Origin: Gulosibacter molinativorax | Lineage (GTDB): Bacteria; Actinomycetota; Actinomycetes; Actinomycetales; Microbacteriaceae | NCBI RefSeq assembly: GCF_003010915.2 | Contig: NZ_CP028426.1 | Coordinates: 558,001 to 622,000 of the forward strand | DNA length: 64,000 bases | Direction: 5' to 3' | In this document: positions 7,801 through 17,674 of the stretch, piece after piece | How positions within the stretch are numbered: the first letter of the stretch is position 1 | How the letters are laid out: every line of letters begins with the position of its first letter | Made by a program: the position numbers and the translations under genes | Notes under the pieces: model-generated | Seen by the model: the letters and a program-made list of their open reading frames with translations, nothing else | What the model was told of the DNA's origin: nothing | The model's database searches: none

Positions 7801-10332
7801 CTAGTGCGCGGAACGCTTCGTTCCGCGTTTCGGGGGCGCGGTGAGCGGGTCCGCGGGCCACGGATGCTTGGGGTAGCGGCCGCGCATCTCGGCCCGTACC
7901 TGCGCGTAGGCGTTCGCCCAGAACGACGCGAGGTCATCCGTCACAGCGAGGGGCCTGCGGGCTGGGGAGAGCAGATGGAGGAGTACGGGCACCCGGTCGT
8001 CGATGATGCGTGGGGTTTCGACCCAGCCGAAGCACTCCTGCAGCTTCACGGCGAGAATGGGCTTCGCATCCGGCTCGTCGATGGCCGGGTAGTCGAGGCG
8101 AATCTGCGACCCGCTCGGCACCTCGATTCGCTCCGGCGCGAGCGCCTCGAGTTGCGCGGCCTCGGGCCACGGCAACAGCCTTCGCACGGGGTCGAGCAGC
8201 GGGATGCGGTTCAGGCTTGTTCCGGATGCGATCCGGTCGAGTTCGGGACCAAGCCATTCCTCGAGACGCTCGAGTAACGCCGCGTCCGAGACGTCGGGCC
8301 AGGGTTCGCCGAGCTCGCGGTGAAGGAGGCCCAGGCGCGCCCGCAGTTCTGCGGCCTCGTCAGACCAGGTGAGCGCGCCGAGTCCGCGTTCTTTCAGCAT
8401 GGCGATCACAGCCGCTCGGGCCTGCGCCGGGTTGGGCGCCACCGCGACGCTCGAGAGCTCGATCGCCCCGATCGCGCGGATGCGCCGCCCGACCACGCGA
8501 TCGTCGCGCCAGACGGTGTGGACTCGCTCACCGGCGAGCGGTCCCGCCACCAGCAGCGCGGTGTCGACGGATACGGGCACGGCGGTGCGGATAATCGTGC
8601 CGCGGGGAGTTCTTGCGAGGTCGGCGATGGCGAGCCACTCTTGGCCGAAGAGTGCGGAGTCGGCGGGGAGCGTGGCACCCGTGCCGCTCGCGAGGAGATA
8701 GTCACCCGCGGCGCCCCGCTGCCTCGCGATGCGGTCGGGGTAGGCGAGCGCCACGACGAGCGCGAGGGAGTCGTCTGAGGCGGGTGCTGGCGATGCCTGG
8801 TTAGTCGGCGCCTTTTCGGCCCGCGCCTTCTCGCGAGTGGGGAGCAGCGCGGTGAGTCGGCGCACATCCTCCTGCCAGCGGCGCGTCGCCGGTGTCCCGC
8901 CGCGACGCAACTGCCTTACGAGCGCGGCGAGGTCGGCTCCCGGAGCGCGCGCATCCGACTCGATCGCGGCGACGGCCTGCGCGGCGCTCGTTGCGCCGAC
9001 GAGCTCGGCCGCGTCGACCAGGGCGCGCGCGAGGCGCGGATGCGTCGGGATGCGCGCGAGCAACCGCCCCCGTTCGGTCACAGTGACGCGATCCTCGACC
9101 AACTCGATCGCCCCGAGCGCGGCGAGTGTTTCGTGTGCGCGAGCGAGGGCGCGCGGCTCTGGCGCGTCGGGGAGCGCCATGCCCTCGCCGCCGGGCGCGC
9201 CCCAGACCGCGAGCGTCAGCGCGGCGCTCGTGAGGTCGGCCGTCAGGATCTCGGGTCGCGCGTGCTCCGGGAACGTCGCCCACTCGTGTTCCGCCACGAG
9301 CCGGACGGCGGCGCCTGGGCCAGTGCGGGCCGCACGCCCGGCCCGCTGATCGCCCGAGGCGCGGGCGACGGGAACCGTGACGAGTCCCGCGATATTGCGC
9401 TCAACATCCAACCGCGGCTCCCGCGCGAGGCCCGAGTCAATCACGAGCCGCACATCCGGGACGGTGAGCGAGGACTCCGCCACCGACGTCGCGACGACCG
9501 CGCGCCGACGCAGGTTCGGATCGGGACGAAGCGCCGCATCCTGCGCCGCCGGGCTCAGCGATCCGGTCAGCGGCAGGGCGTCTACGCCGAGGTCTCGCAG
9601 CCGCGCGACCACCGTGTCGACCTCCCACGCGCCTGGAACAAACACCAGCGCCGCGCCCTCATCGAGCTTCGCCAGTTCGGCTGCGGTGGTGTGGGCCACG
9701 TGCTCGAGGAACGGCCTGCTCACCCCGCGCTGATCGAGTCGCGGGCCGGGTGCCGGGGCATAGCTAATTTCGAGCGGGTGGGGCTGCGCTGGCGTGCGCA
9801 CGATCGGGACGTCCTCGCCGAGGAGGCGGGCCCAGCGCTCCGCGTCGATCGTCGCCGACATCGCAACGAGCGCGAGGTCATCGCGAAGCTCCGCGACCTC
9901 ACACAGCATCGCGAACGTCAGATCGGCATCGAGATCCCGCTCGTGGACCTCATCCATGATGACGACGTCGACGCCCTCGAGTTCAGGCGAGGCGAGCAGC
10001 CGCCGCAGCAGTAACCCCGCCGTCACGAATTCGATCCTCGTCGATGCGCTGGTGCGCGAGTCGCCTCGAACCGAGTAGCCAATCTCGCGACCGAGCTTCG
10101 TGCCGGTCAGGGATGCGAGGCGCGCCGCCGCTGCCCGGGCCGCGATCCGCCGTGGCTGGGTCACGATGACCCGGCCGAGCGCGTTTGCCGCGACCGGCGG
10201 CACGACCGTGGTCTTCCCGGAGCCAGGTGGGGCCTCGACCACCACGCGCCCGCGCCCCGCGAGCGCACGCTCGAGATCGGGCACCATCGCGGCGGCGGGG
10301 AGCCCGTGGGAGATCGCACTGAGATTGAACAT
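7801..10332 (-). CDS. hrpB: ATP-dependent helicase HrpB
   Basis: 843 residues from ATG 10332 (MFNLSAISHGLP, directly preceding the helicase core); the frame extends further upstream but that part has no family character. DEAH-type motifs: Walker A APPGSGKT at 34-41, DEVH at 127-130, SAT at 159-161, QRAGRAARTGPG for motif VI, then the HA2 region and the HrpB-specific C-terminal domain (IPLLDPVRRLLPWPEA onward). HrpB is a DExH helicase of unclear physiological substrate, thought to act on RNA. It is divergent from the flotillin gene, with about 150 bases for both promoters. Confidence 0.92.
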   Translation of the reverse strand: MFNLSAISHGLPAAAMVPDLERALAGRGRVVVEAPPGSGKTTVVPPVAANALGRVIVTQPRRIAARAAAARLASLTGTKLGREIGYSVRGDSRTSASTRIEFVTAGLLLRRLLASPELEGVDVVIMDEVHERDLDADLTFAMLCEVAELRDDLALVAMSATIDAERWARLLGEDVPIVRTPAQPHPLEISYAPAPGPRLDQRGVSRPFLEHVAHTTAAELAKLDEGAALVFVPGAWEVDTVVARLRDLGVDALPLTGSLSPAAQDAALRPDPNLRRRAVVATSVAESSLTVPDVRLVIDSGLAREPRLDVERNIAGLVTVPVARASGDQRAGRAARTGPGAAVRLVAEHEWATFPEHARPEILTADLTSAALTLAVWGAPGGEGMALPDAPEPRALARAHETLAALGAIELVEDRVTVTERGRLLARIPTHPRLARALVDAAELVGATSAAQAVAAIESDARAPGADLAALVRQLRRGGTPATRRWQEDVRRLTALLPTREKARAEKAPTNQASPAPASDDSLALVVALAYPDRIARQRGAAGDYLLASGTGATLPADSALFGQEWLAIADLARTPRGTIIRTAVPVSVDTALLVAGPLAGERVHTVWRDDRVVGRRIRAIGAIELSSVAVAPNPAQARAAVIAMLKERGLGALTWSDEAAELRARLGLLHRELGEPWPDVSDAALLERLEEWLGPELDRIASGTSLNRIPLLDPVRRLLPWPEAAQLEALAPERIEVPSGSQIRLDYPAIDEPDAKPILAVKLQECFGWVETPRIIDDRVPVLLHLLSPARRPLAVTDDLASFWANAYAQVRAEMRGRYPKHPWPADPLTAPPKRGTKRSAH

Positions 10333-10482
10333 CGGTGTGCCAGATCGTACCCGGGGCACGCGAATCGCCGAACTCCGCGATCGGATGCAACCAGTGTTGG
10401 ATGCACCGGGCGTCAGAAGCCGGGAATACTGGAGACACAGAGGGGTCGGATCGGCCGGCCCACAGGGAAAGGCCACAGCCAC

Positions 10483-11949
10483 ATGGATTTCTTCGCCACG
10501 CCGCTTGTCATAGTGGGCGTAGTCGTCGTCATCGTTGTCCTCGTGGTGCTCGCGATCATCTTCGCGATCATCACCCGAACCTGGTATCGGACCGCCGCGG
10601 CTGACGAAGCGCTCGTCATCACCGGAAAGGCAAAGCGGGGTGCCGAATCCTCAAAGATCGACGTGGTGTCCGGTGGCGGTCTCTTCGTCAATCCCTTCAC
10701 TCAGCGCTCGTCGAAGCTCTCGCTGCGCTCGCGGTCGATCGAGATTAAGCCGACCGCGCAGGCCGCGAACGGCGTGACCGTCGACGTCGAGGGAATTGCG
10801 CTCGTCAAGATCGGCTCGCAGCCGGACTTCATCCGCCGTGCCGCCGAGCGATTCCTGTCGCAGGACCGCGCGATCGAAGCCTTCACGACCGAGGTGCTCG
10901 AAGGTGCGCTCCGTGGCGTCGTTGCGACGCTTACCGTCGAGACACTCATGAAGGACCGCAAGGCACTCGCCGCGCAGATCGCGGAGGGTATCGAGGGCGA
11001 CCTCGAGCGCCAGGGCCTCGTGCTCGACTCGTTCCAGATTCTCGGCATCACCGACCAGGGCGGCTACATTGAGGCGCTCGGTGCGCAGGAGCTCCAGCGC
11101 GTGCACCGTGAGGCGGACACCGCGCGGATCGACGCCGAACGCGCCGTCGCGAAGCGCCAGATTGAGACCAATGCGGAAACGCTCGTCGAGCGCACGCAGT
11201 TCCAGGAGTCCGAGGCGGACGCGAAGGCGCGAGTGGGCCGCGCCAACGCCGAGGCAGAGCAGGCAGAGGCGCTGCGCCGTGCCGAGCTGCAGCAGGCCGT
11301 CCTCGAGCAGGAAGCGAACAACAAGCAGTCGCAGCTCGATGCTGAGGTGAAGAAGGTCGCGGATGCGAGCCTCTACGAGCAGGAGCGTCGCGCCGACGCC
11401 CGCGCGTACGAGCAGGCCAAGGAAGCAGACACCCGCAAGCAGGTTGCAGAGGCGGATGCGCACGCGCGCACGACCGCGGCCCGCGCCGACGCGAGTGCCC
11501 GCACTACCGCGGCCGAGGCCGAAGCGGCCGCGCGTCGCGCAGAGGCAGACGCCGAGGCACACGCGCGTCGAGTCCAGGCTGAGGCCGACGCAGAGGCGAT
11601 TCGCCAGGCCGGTGAGGCCGAGGCGGCCGCCCAGCTCGCGATCGGTGAGTCGATCGAGAAGCACGAGCAGGTGCTCATCACCCAGAAGCTCATCGACCAG
11701 CTCGTACCGATGGTTGCCGAGTTCGCGAAGGCACAGACCGCCATCGGCGGCTACACGGTCATCTCGACCGAAGGCGCTGCCGAGCACCAGGCCGCGCAGT
11801 CCGCCGCGACGCTGAAGGCACCGTTCGACGCGGTGGAGGCCGCGACCGGCATCGACCTCGGCGCCATCATCCAGTCGAGTATCCAGGGTGAGCGCACCGG
11901 CAGCGCACTCGGTGAGGCGCTGCGCGGGAAGACCGAGTCGGGGGAGTAG
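10483..11949 (+). CDS. Flotillin/SPFH family protein
   Basis: 488 residues from ATG 10483 (MDFFATPLVIVGVV); a longer frame upstream overlaps the hrpB promoter area and is not supported. One N-terminal membrane helix (about 7-30), SPFH domain about 35-215 (SSKIDVVSGGGLFVNPF to SFQILGITDQGGYIEALG), then a long Ala/Glu/Asp-rich coiled coil (about 220-400) and a short C-terminal globular tail. Flotillins scaffold membrane microdomains. The last codons and stop are part of an exact 14-bp tandem duplication. No NfeD partner gene lies beside it. Confidence 0.88.
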   Translation: MDFFATPLVIVGVVVVIVVLVVLAIIFAIITRTWYRTAAADEALVITGKAKRGAESSKIDVVSGGGLFVNPFTQRSSKLSLRSRSIEIKPTAQAANGVTVDVEGIALVKIGSQPDFIRRAAERFLSQDRAIEAFTTEVLEGALRGVVATLTVETLMKDRKALAAQIAEGIEGDLERQGLVLDSFQILGITDQGGYIEALGAQELQRVHREADTARIDAERAVAKRQIETNAETLVERTQFQESEADAKARVGRANAEAEQAEALRRAELQQAVLEQEANNKQSQLDAEVKKVADASLYEQERRADARAYEQAKEADTRKQVAEADAHARTTAARADASARTTAAEAEAAARRAEADAEAHARRVQAEADAEAIRQAGEAEAAAQLAIGESIEKHEQVLITQKLIDQLVPMVAEFAKAQTAIGGYTVISTEGAAEHQAAQSAATLKAPFDAVEAATGIDLGAIIQSSIQGERTGSALGEALRGKTESGE

Positions 11950-11970
11950 ATCCGGCGGAGTAGATCCGGC
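11943..11970. repeat. 14-bp tandem duplication containing the flotillin stop codon
   Basis: GGAGTAGATCCGGC occurs twice head to tail (11943-11956 and 11957-11970). The first copy contains the TAG stop of the flotillin gene; the second reproduces it just downstream. Confidence 0.9.
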
Positions 11971-11999
11971 TCACAGCCTGCGTCGCCCGCGGAACTGTC

Positions 12000-12031
12000 C
12001 TGGCCCCGAAAGCATGCGCTTTCGGGGCCAG
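12000..12031 (+). terminator. Hairpin downstream of flotillin
   Basis: CTGGCCCCGAAAGC (12000-12013) and its exact reverse complement (12018-12031) enclose ATGC. It lies 50 bases after the flotillin stop. Only a weak T-rich run follows, so termination may be Rho-independent or assisted. Confidence 0.65.
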
Positions 12032-12135
12032 AACGGTTTCCGGGCCAACTGTGGTCGTCGTGCCCGGCTTGGATTTCAGGCAATCGTGTCAGGTGGCAGC
12101 GTCTCGTGACACCGTCTCGTGAAAAACTGTCTCCC

Positions 12136-12795
12136 ATGACTCAAGAGATCAGCCCTGCCCCGAGCTCTGCCCCGATCCCGGCCGCGGTCGGCCCGCGCGA
12201 ATCCGGCCCCGACGGTCGGCCGCTCCTGCTGTTCATCCACGGCTTCGGATCACACGAGCGCGATCTGCCGGGCCTCGCCCCGCACCTCGGCGACGGCTGG
12301 GACTGGCTCTCGGTGCGTGCGCCGTACGCACTGCCGACCGGCGGCGCGGCCTGGTTCCCGCTTTCCGAAGGCGGACCCATTGATCGCGGGGCAATCGACG
12401 CGGCGCTCGCGGGGCTCGAGGGGTTCATCGAGAGCCAGACTTCGGGCCAGCCGATCGTGCCGATCGGTTTTTCGCAGGGCGGGCTCATGACGACCGAGCT
12501 GCTGCGCTCGGGACGAGTCGAGATTGCCGCCGCCGCGATCCTTTCCGGGTTCGTCGATCCGACTCCCCGAGAGTCGGATGCGCGGCTGCTCGAGGAGCAC
12601 AAGCGCGTCTTCTTCGGGCGAGGCACGGCGGATCCGATCATTCAGGAGCACCGGTTTGCTGCGACGGAGGAGTGGGTGACTGAGTTCACCGACGCCACAG
12701 TCAAAGTCTATCCGGGACTCGCGCACGCGGTGTCGCAAGAGGAGCTCCAGGACCTCCGCGTCTTCCTCGACGGACTTGGCATCACCGGCGCTTAG
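12136..12795 (+). CDS. Alpha/beta hydrolase, phospholipase/carboxylesterase family
   Basis: 219 residues from ATG 12136; a GTG at 12106 in the same frame would add 10 residues, and neither has a convincing ribosome binding site. The catalytic triad of the carboxylesterase 2 family is clear: S113 in GFSQGG, D166 in GRGTADPII, H197 in PGLAHAVS, with the oxyanion region FIHGFGSHERD near residue 33. The family hydrolyses carboxyl esters of small lipids or acyl groups on proteins; substrate not assignable. The direct repeat CGTCTCGTGA (12100-12109, 12113-12122) just upstream may be regulatory. The 3' end overlaps the convergent sbcC stop by 4 bases. Confidence 0.8.
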   Translation: MTQEISPAPSSAPIPAAVGPRESGPDGRPLLLFIHGFGSHERDLPGLAPHLGDGWDWLSVRAPYALPTGGAAWFPLSEGGPIDRGAIDAALAGLEGFIESQTSGQPIVPIGFSQGGLMTTELLRSGRVEIAAAAILSGFVDPTPRESDARLLEEHKRVFFGRGTADPIIQEHRFAATEEWVTEFTDATVKVYPGLAHAVSQEELQDLRVFLDGLGITGA

Positions 12796-15700
12796 ACCTC
12801 GGCGCTGATTTCGCTCGATCCGTCGGCGCGCACGCTCACCTGCACGTGCGCCGGGATGCGCTCCTGCATTGATCCCACGTGGCTGATCACACCGATCGTG
12901 CGGCCGCCCTCGCGGAGTTGGTCGAGGGTGCGCATCGCGACCTCGAGGGTGTCGCTGTCGAGGGAGCCGAAGCCCTCGTCGATGAACAGCGTGTCGAGGG
13001 AAATGCCGCCGGAGTTGGCCGAGACGACGTCCGCCAGTCCGAGCGCGAGCGCCAGCGAGACGAGGAAAGTCTCGCCACCCGAGAGCGACTTCGGCGGCCG
13101 AGACTTGCCGTTGTACACGTCGAAGATTTTCAGCCCGAGGCCGGACTGTCGGCCGTGGCCCGCGAGCTCGTCGTCGAGTTCGAGCTCGTAGCGGTTCGCG
13201 GTGATGTCGCTGAGGCGCGCGTTCGCCGCCGCGAGCACCTCCTCGAGGTAGGCGGCCAGCACGAACGCTTCCAGGTTCTGCTTCCGCTCGTTCTGACCGC
13301 TGAGCGCCTGGGCGAGGTCCTGCTCGGCCTGGGCGCGCTCGCCGAGGTTGTCGATCTCGCGGAGCACGTCGTTCGCGGTGTCGACGGCAGTGCGAACGTC
13401 GGCGAGCTGGGTCTCGGCCACGCCCAGGGTGCGATTCGCCTCGTCGAGCAGGTCTTGCGCCTCGCGGGCAATGCGCTCGGGTTCGTGAACGTCCACCGGT
13501 GCGTCCGGGAGGCCCTGGAGCTCGGGGGAGCTTAGGGTCTCCTCGGTGGCATGCAGATTCTTGTTGTAGGTCTCGCGCTCGGCCTTCAGTTGCTTGCGGA
13601 CCGCATCCGTCAGTCTGGCCTCGACAACTTCGGAGTCGGTGGAGAATTCGCTGTCCTCAAGCGCCGCATCGAGTTCCGCTTTGGTCGCATTCGCAGTCTC
13701 TCCCGTGCGGCGGGCTTCGGCCTTGGCGTCGACCACGGATTGGCTCTCCGCCTGGATCGCGGTCGCACGGGCGAGCCGCTCGGCGACGCTCGGGTAGTCC
13801 CCGCGAAGTTCGACCTCCCGGTTGCGGAGGTCGGTCAGCTGGGTGCCGAGCGTCGTCAGTTCGGTCTGGGCCGCCTCGCGCGCGGCGGTGAGTCGGGTGG
13901 ACTCCTCGGTGTCTTGTGCTGCTGCGCGCTGGAGTGATTCGAGCGACTCGGTCATTGTGGCTATCTCGCCGGCAGCGGCCCGGATGCTCTTGAGCGTCGC
14001 CTGCGCCTTGACAAGGTTCTCGGTTGCCGCATCTTCGCCGAGCCCGCCAGCCTGGGTACGGACGCCCTCCGCCTTGCTTTTCGCGGTCGCGAGGGCGTCG
14101 TGGGCTTTATTTGCCAGGTCCTGGGCCGCGCGCGATGCTGCTTTCGCAGAGTCGAGGGCCTGGTCGGTCACCGGCTCGACTTTGCGGATGGCCGGCGCGG
14201 GATGCTCGACCGAGCCGCATACTTGGCACGGCTCGCCGGGCACGAGCTGCTCGGCGAGGCTCGACGCGGAGCCAGCCAAGCGTTGGGTCCAGAGGTCGCT
14301 TTCGTGCTGGCCGGCCTGTACCGAGGCGGTCAGCGCAGCAGACACCGCCTCTTGCGCTTTCTCGATCGCGGCATCGCATCCGGGCAGCGCGCGAGCCGCG
14401 TTGAGCTGCGCCTGCGCCCGAGCGACGGAATCCTCGGCCGCCTCCGCGCCCTTGGCGCGCTCACGAGCGGCCGACAACTCGCCGGAGAGAGTGTTTCGCT
14501 GCTCCGGTCGCTGCGCGATTCGCTCATTGAGATCCGCCAGCTCTTGTTCGGCGCGTTGCGCGGCGGCGGTGCTCAGGTCGATTTCGCGCTGCTTCTTCGT
14601 GATGAGCGAGTCGATGTTTTCGGACTGCTTCAGGATGCCGATCTGTTCAACGAGTCCACGGGCCAGGACCTCGGCGTCGTCGATGCCCGGATGCGGCCGA
14701 TTCGGCAGCGGGGTTCTGGTCGCGGCGGTCTCGACGTCGAGCTCGCGCTCCAGCCGATCGACCGCGCTGAGCAGCGCCTTCTGCGCCGTTTCACGAGCGT
14801 CGACGGCGCGTCGATACGTGTCCACACGCGGTGACAGACGAGCGGCCTTCTCATCCACGACCAGCTTGGCGATCACGTCTCGCTTAAGCCGCTCTTCGTC
14901 AGCGAGGAGCGCATCCCGCTGCCGCAGCGCCCCGTCACGTCGCGCCTGGCGTTCCTGGACCTCGCGGATCTTTCGGAGCGACTCGTCCGCAGCCTTGCGC
15001 GTCGCCGATCGCTCGTCTCGGATCGATTCGCGTCGGAGCTTTTCGGCTCCCGCGTGCTCGACGAACGCCGCGAGCCACGCGGCGGTGATGTCGCGCGGGG
15101 CTGGCAGCTTCTCCCCGGTGGCAGAGCCTTCGGCGGTTGCCGAGTGCTCGCCAGCCGCCGAATCTTCGTCCGCTGCGGTACCGTCCACCGTCGTGCCGTC
15201 GTCAGCAATGACCTCGCCAGCTGCCACCTTGCCTGCCGCACCGACTTCGCTCGCCGCATCGATCGCATCCCGGCGCGCCTCGAGCGAGTCGGCGATCTCC
15301 GTCAGCCGCTCGCGCAGCCGATCGAGCGCGTCGCCCGAGACCTTGGCGCGTTCCGAAATTCGGTCGGACAACGTCTTGTATTTCGCGGTGCGGAAGAGCG
15401 TCCGGAGTACCTGCTGCCGGTCCTTCGATTCGACGTGCAGAAACTCCTGAAACTTGTTTTGCGCGAGCATGACGACCTGGAGGAACTCGTCCGCGTTGAG
15501 GGGAAAGACCTCGCGCAACTGTTCCGCGACGACATTTGCCTTGGTTCCCGTGCTGACCCATGTCTCGCCGTCGAGGTACGCGAATTCCTGCTTCGGTTGC
15601 TGCGGCGTCGTCCCCTCGCCGCGCTTCTTGGGCACCTCATAGCCGGGCGAGCGCGAGATGCGAAAGTGCCGACCGCCGTGCTCGAACTCGAGCGTGACCT

Positions 15701-15935
15701 GGGTGGCATCGCCCACCTCGGCGAAGTCGCTGCGCACGCTCTTCGGCGCTTCGGCGTCGTAGCGCGGGGTCCGGGCGTAGAGCGCGAACGTGATGGCGTC
15801 GAGGATGCTCGATTTCCCGGCTCCGGTCTTGCCGCCGATGAGGAACAACCCCTCCTCGCTGAACTGCGTGAAGTCGACGACCTGTCGTCGGTGGAAGGGG
15901 CCGAAGCCCTCCAGCTCCAGATTGAGGATCTTCAT
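12792..15935 (-). CDS. sbcC: Exonuclease SbcC, SMC-like ATPase subunit
   Basis: 1047 residues. ABC-type ATPase halves at the ends: Walker A GKTGAGKS at 35-42, signature LSGGET near 948 and Walker B TLFIDEGFGSLD near 980. Between them two long coiled coils meet at the zinc hook CQVC (C570 and C573). With SbcD it forms the Mre11-Rad50-like nuclease that cleaves DNA hairpins and processes break ends. A low-complexity insert of Ala/Gly/Glu/Asp repeats (about residues 232-278) interrupts the first coiled coil and is not a family feature. The ATG overlaps the sbcD stop (ATGA), so the pair is translationally coupled. Confidence 0.95.
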   Translation of the reverse strand: MKILNLELEGFGPFHRRQVVDFTQFSEEGLFLIGGKTGAGKSSILDAITFALYARTPRYDAEAPKSVRSDFAEVGDATQVTLEFEHGGRHFRISRSPGYEVPKKRGEGTTPQQPKQEFAYLDGETWVSTGTKANVVAEQLREVFPLNADEFLQVVMLAQNKFQEFLHVESKDRQQVLRTLFRTAKYKTLSDRISERAKVSGDALDRLRERLTEIADSLEARRDAIDAASEVGAAGKVAAGEVIADDGTTVDGTAADEDSAAGEHSATAEGSATGEKLPAPRDITAAWLAAFVEHAGAEKLRRESIRDERSATRKAADESLRKIREVQERQARRDGALRQRDALLADEERLKRDVIAKLVVDEKAARLSPRVDTYRRAVDARETAQKALLSAVDRLERELDVETAATRTPLPNRPHPGIDDAEVLARGLVEQIGILKQSENIDSLITKKQREIDLSTAAAQRAEQELADLNERIAQRPEQRNTLSGELSAARERAKGAEAAEDSVARAQAQLNAARALPGCDAAIEKAQEAVSAALTASVQAGQHESDLWTQRLAGSASSLAEQLVPGEPCQVCGSVEHPAPAIRKVEPVTDQALDSAKAASRAAQDLANKAHDALATAKSKAEGVRTQAGGLGEDAATENLVKAQATLKSIRAAAGEIATMTESLESLQRAAAQDTEESTRLTAAREAAQTELTTLGTQLTDLRNREVELRGDYPSVAERLARATAIQAESQSVVDAKAEARRTGETANATKAELDAALEDSEFSTDSEVVEARLTDAVRKQLKAERETYNKNLHATEETLSSPELQGLPDAPVDVHEPERIAREAQDLLDEANRTLGVAETQLADVRTAVDTANDVLREIDNLGERAQAEQDLAQALSGQNERKQNLEAFVLAAYLEEVLAAANARLSDITANRYELELDDELAGHGRQSGLGLKIFDVYNGKSRPPKSLSGGETFLVSLALALGLADVVSANSGGISLDTLFIDEGFGSLDSDTLEVAMRTLDQLREGGRTIGVISHVGSMQERIPAHVQVSVRADGSSEISAEV

Positions 15936-17098
15936 CGGGTCGCTCCTTCCACGGTGATCTGCTCAAAGACCTCGGCCAGAATTTCCTGCTCGATGGCGGT
16001 CGGGCCGACGCCGTTTCTCGTGTGTTCGAGGAAGCGCGCCACCCGCTGCTCGTCCGTGACCGCGGCAGCCAGCTTCTCGGCGTAGGTCTCCGCGCTCTTG
16101 TCGGCTCGCGTCAAGGGCGTGTGCTCGACATGGATCGCGTGCGGAAAACGGCTCCGTAGCCGCGCCATCGCGTCGAGGGGGCGCGCCTGGTCGGTGAGGG
16201 ACGCGGCGATCCAGTGATCGCGATACTTCGCGTACGACTCGTGCCCAAGCAGCTCGTCGATCTCTCCGCGTAGCCGCGTGAGCGGGCGCGGCACGGGCAA
16301 TTCGAGCCACTCGGCGCTCGAGAAACCCGCGCCATCGAAATCGATGAGCCAGGCACCGCGTGGCGCCCCCGCCTCCGAGAACGAGTAGTGCAGCGGTGCC
16401 CCCGAGTAGCGGATGTTCGCGCGCAGCTCGGCGCGGCCATGGATGTGGCCCAGCGCGACGTAATCGAAGCCGTCGAAGGTCTCGAGGGGGACGACGTCGA
16501 GGCCGCCGGCCGTGAGGTCGCGCTCGATGTCCTCGGCATTTGCCGAGGCGGGTACGCCGGCCGCGAAGCAGTGACCGATGAACACTGAGCGGGCCGGGTG
16601 TGTTGCCAAGTGTTCCCGAGCCCGGTCGGCGGCCCATTGCATCACCGCGGCCTGTGCACAAGTCTGCGGGGCGCCGTCAAGATGCCGTAGGAGGGCCGGT
16701 TCGAGGTAGGGGACTCCGTAGAAGGTGACCGGACCAAACTCATCCTCGAGCGTCACCGTCTCGAATATCGCCTCCGGATCCGCGATCACGTGGATGCCCG
16801 ACTCGCGTGCCCAGCGTGACTGGAATCGCAGCCGCGCGGCGGAGTCGTGATTACCGCTCGTCAGAATGACCACCGCGCCCGTTTCGTGCAACGCGACGAG
16901 GGCTTCAGTGAGGGCGTCATAGGCGCCCGCGGCGGGCACCGCGGTGTCGAAAATATCGCCCGCCACGACAACGACATCGACGTTTTGCGCGCGCACGGCC
17001 TCCGTCAGCGAGGCCAGTACGGTGCGGAGATTCTCGCCAACCTGCTCGCCGAAAAAGGTTCTACCGATGTGCCAGTCGGAAGTGTGCAAAATCCTCAT
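15932..17098 (-). CDS. sbcD: Exonuclease SbcD, Mre11-like nuclease subunit
   Basis: 388 residues with the metallophosphoesterase ligands D8 and H10 (TSDWHIG), D48 (AGDIFD), N83 and H84 (SGNHDS), then IGHCF and ALGHIHG for the remaining histidines. Catalytic partner of SbcC, immediately upstream in the same operon with a 4-base overlap. The length is typical for the family. The start ATG at 17098 lies 34 bases after the stop of the upstream membrane protein gene. Confidence 0.95.
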   Translation of the reverse strand: MRILHTSDWHIGRTFFGEQVGENLRTVLASLTEAVRAQNVDVVVVAGDIFDTAVPAAGAYDALTEALVALHETGAVVILTSGNHDSAARLRFQSRWARESGIHVIADPEAIFETVTLEDEFGPVTFYGVPYLEPALLRHLDGAPQTCAQAAVMQWAADRAREHLATHPARSVFIGHCFAAGVPASANAEDIERDLTAGGLDVVPLETFDGFDYVALGHIHGRAELRANIRYSGAPLHYSFSEAGAPRGAWLIDFDGAGFSSAEWLELPVPRPLTRLRGEIDELLGHESYAKYRDHWIAASLTDQARPLDAMARLRSRFPHAIHVEHTPLTRADKSAETYAEKLAAAVTDEQRVARFLEHTRNGVGPTAIEQEILAEVFEQITVEGATR

Positions 17099-17132
17099 GC
17101 CCGAAGGCTATCGGCAGCCACCGACTCGGTCG

Positions 17133-17594
17133 CTATTCCACGACGACGGGCACCTTCGGCAGGATGCGTCGAACCTGCGCCACGAGGAACCAGACAAGCA
17201 AGATGCCGATCACCGCATCGGCAGCAATATAGAAATAGTGCGTCGTCGATCCGCCGGTCGACTCGCCCGCAAGCACCGCGTTGGTGTGCTGCGCGAGGAG
17301 CGGGCGGACCACGAAAAGCTTGATCGCAAGCACGAGGGCGAGCCCACCAAACAACATCCAGGTGCGGCGGTCGCTGCGGGGGTGCCATAGCGCGACGGCC
17401 AGTGTGATCGCAATGATCAGCTCCACGATGTTCATTGCGAGGAACACGAGTCGCCCGATTCCGAGGCCAAGGGGAATCGTGATGCCGGGCGCCTGAAACT
17501 TCAACGGTGCCTCGATCAGATCGATGGCGATAATCATGCCGATCCAGATGGCGGGAAGGATGATGCGCAGCGCGTAGGCAACTCGAGGGGACAT
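17133..17594 (-). CDS. Four-helix membrane protein of unknown function
   Basis: 153 residues with four clear hydrophobic stretches (about 9-28, 47-69, 79-97 and 121-141) and a conserved-looking acidic residue in helix 1 (IAIDLIEAPLKF). The pattern of Asp/Glu-Ala-Pro-Leu-Lys-Phe in the first loop is reminiscent of small DUF4149-like membrane proteins, but the family is not certain. It lies upstream of sbcDC on the same strand, and co-transcription is possible. Confidence 0.7.
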   Translation of the reverse strand: MSPRVAYALRIILPAIWIGMIIAIDLIEAPLKFQAPGITIPLGLGIGRLVFLAMNIVELIIAITLAVALWHPRSDRRTWMLFGGLALVLAIKLFVVRPLLAQHTNAVLAGESTGGSTTHYFYIAADAVIGILLVWFLVAQVRRILPKVPVVVE

Positions 17595-17674
17595 GCGCGT
17601 AAGCCTATGGCTCCGACGCGGCAGCGTGCTTTCCTTGGGCCGTGTTTATTCGCCCGATCGCTGCCAGGCCCGCG

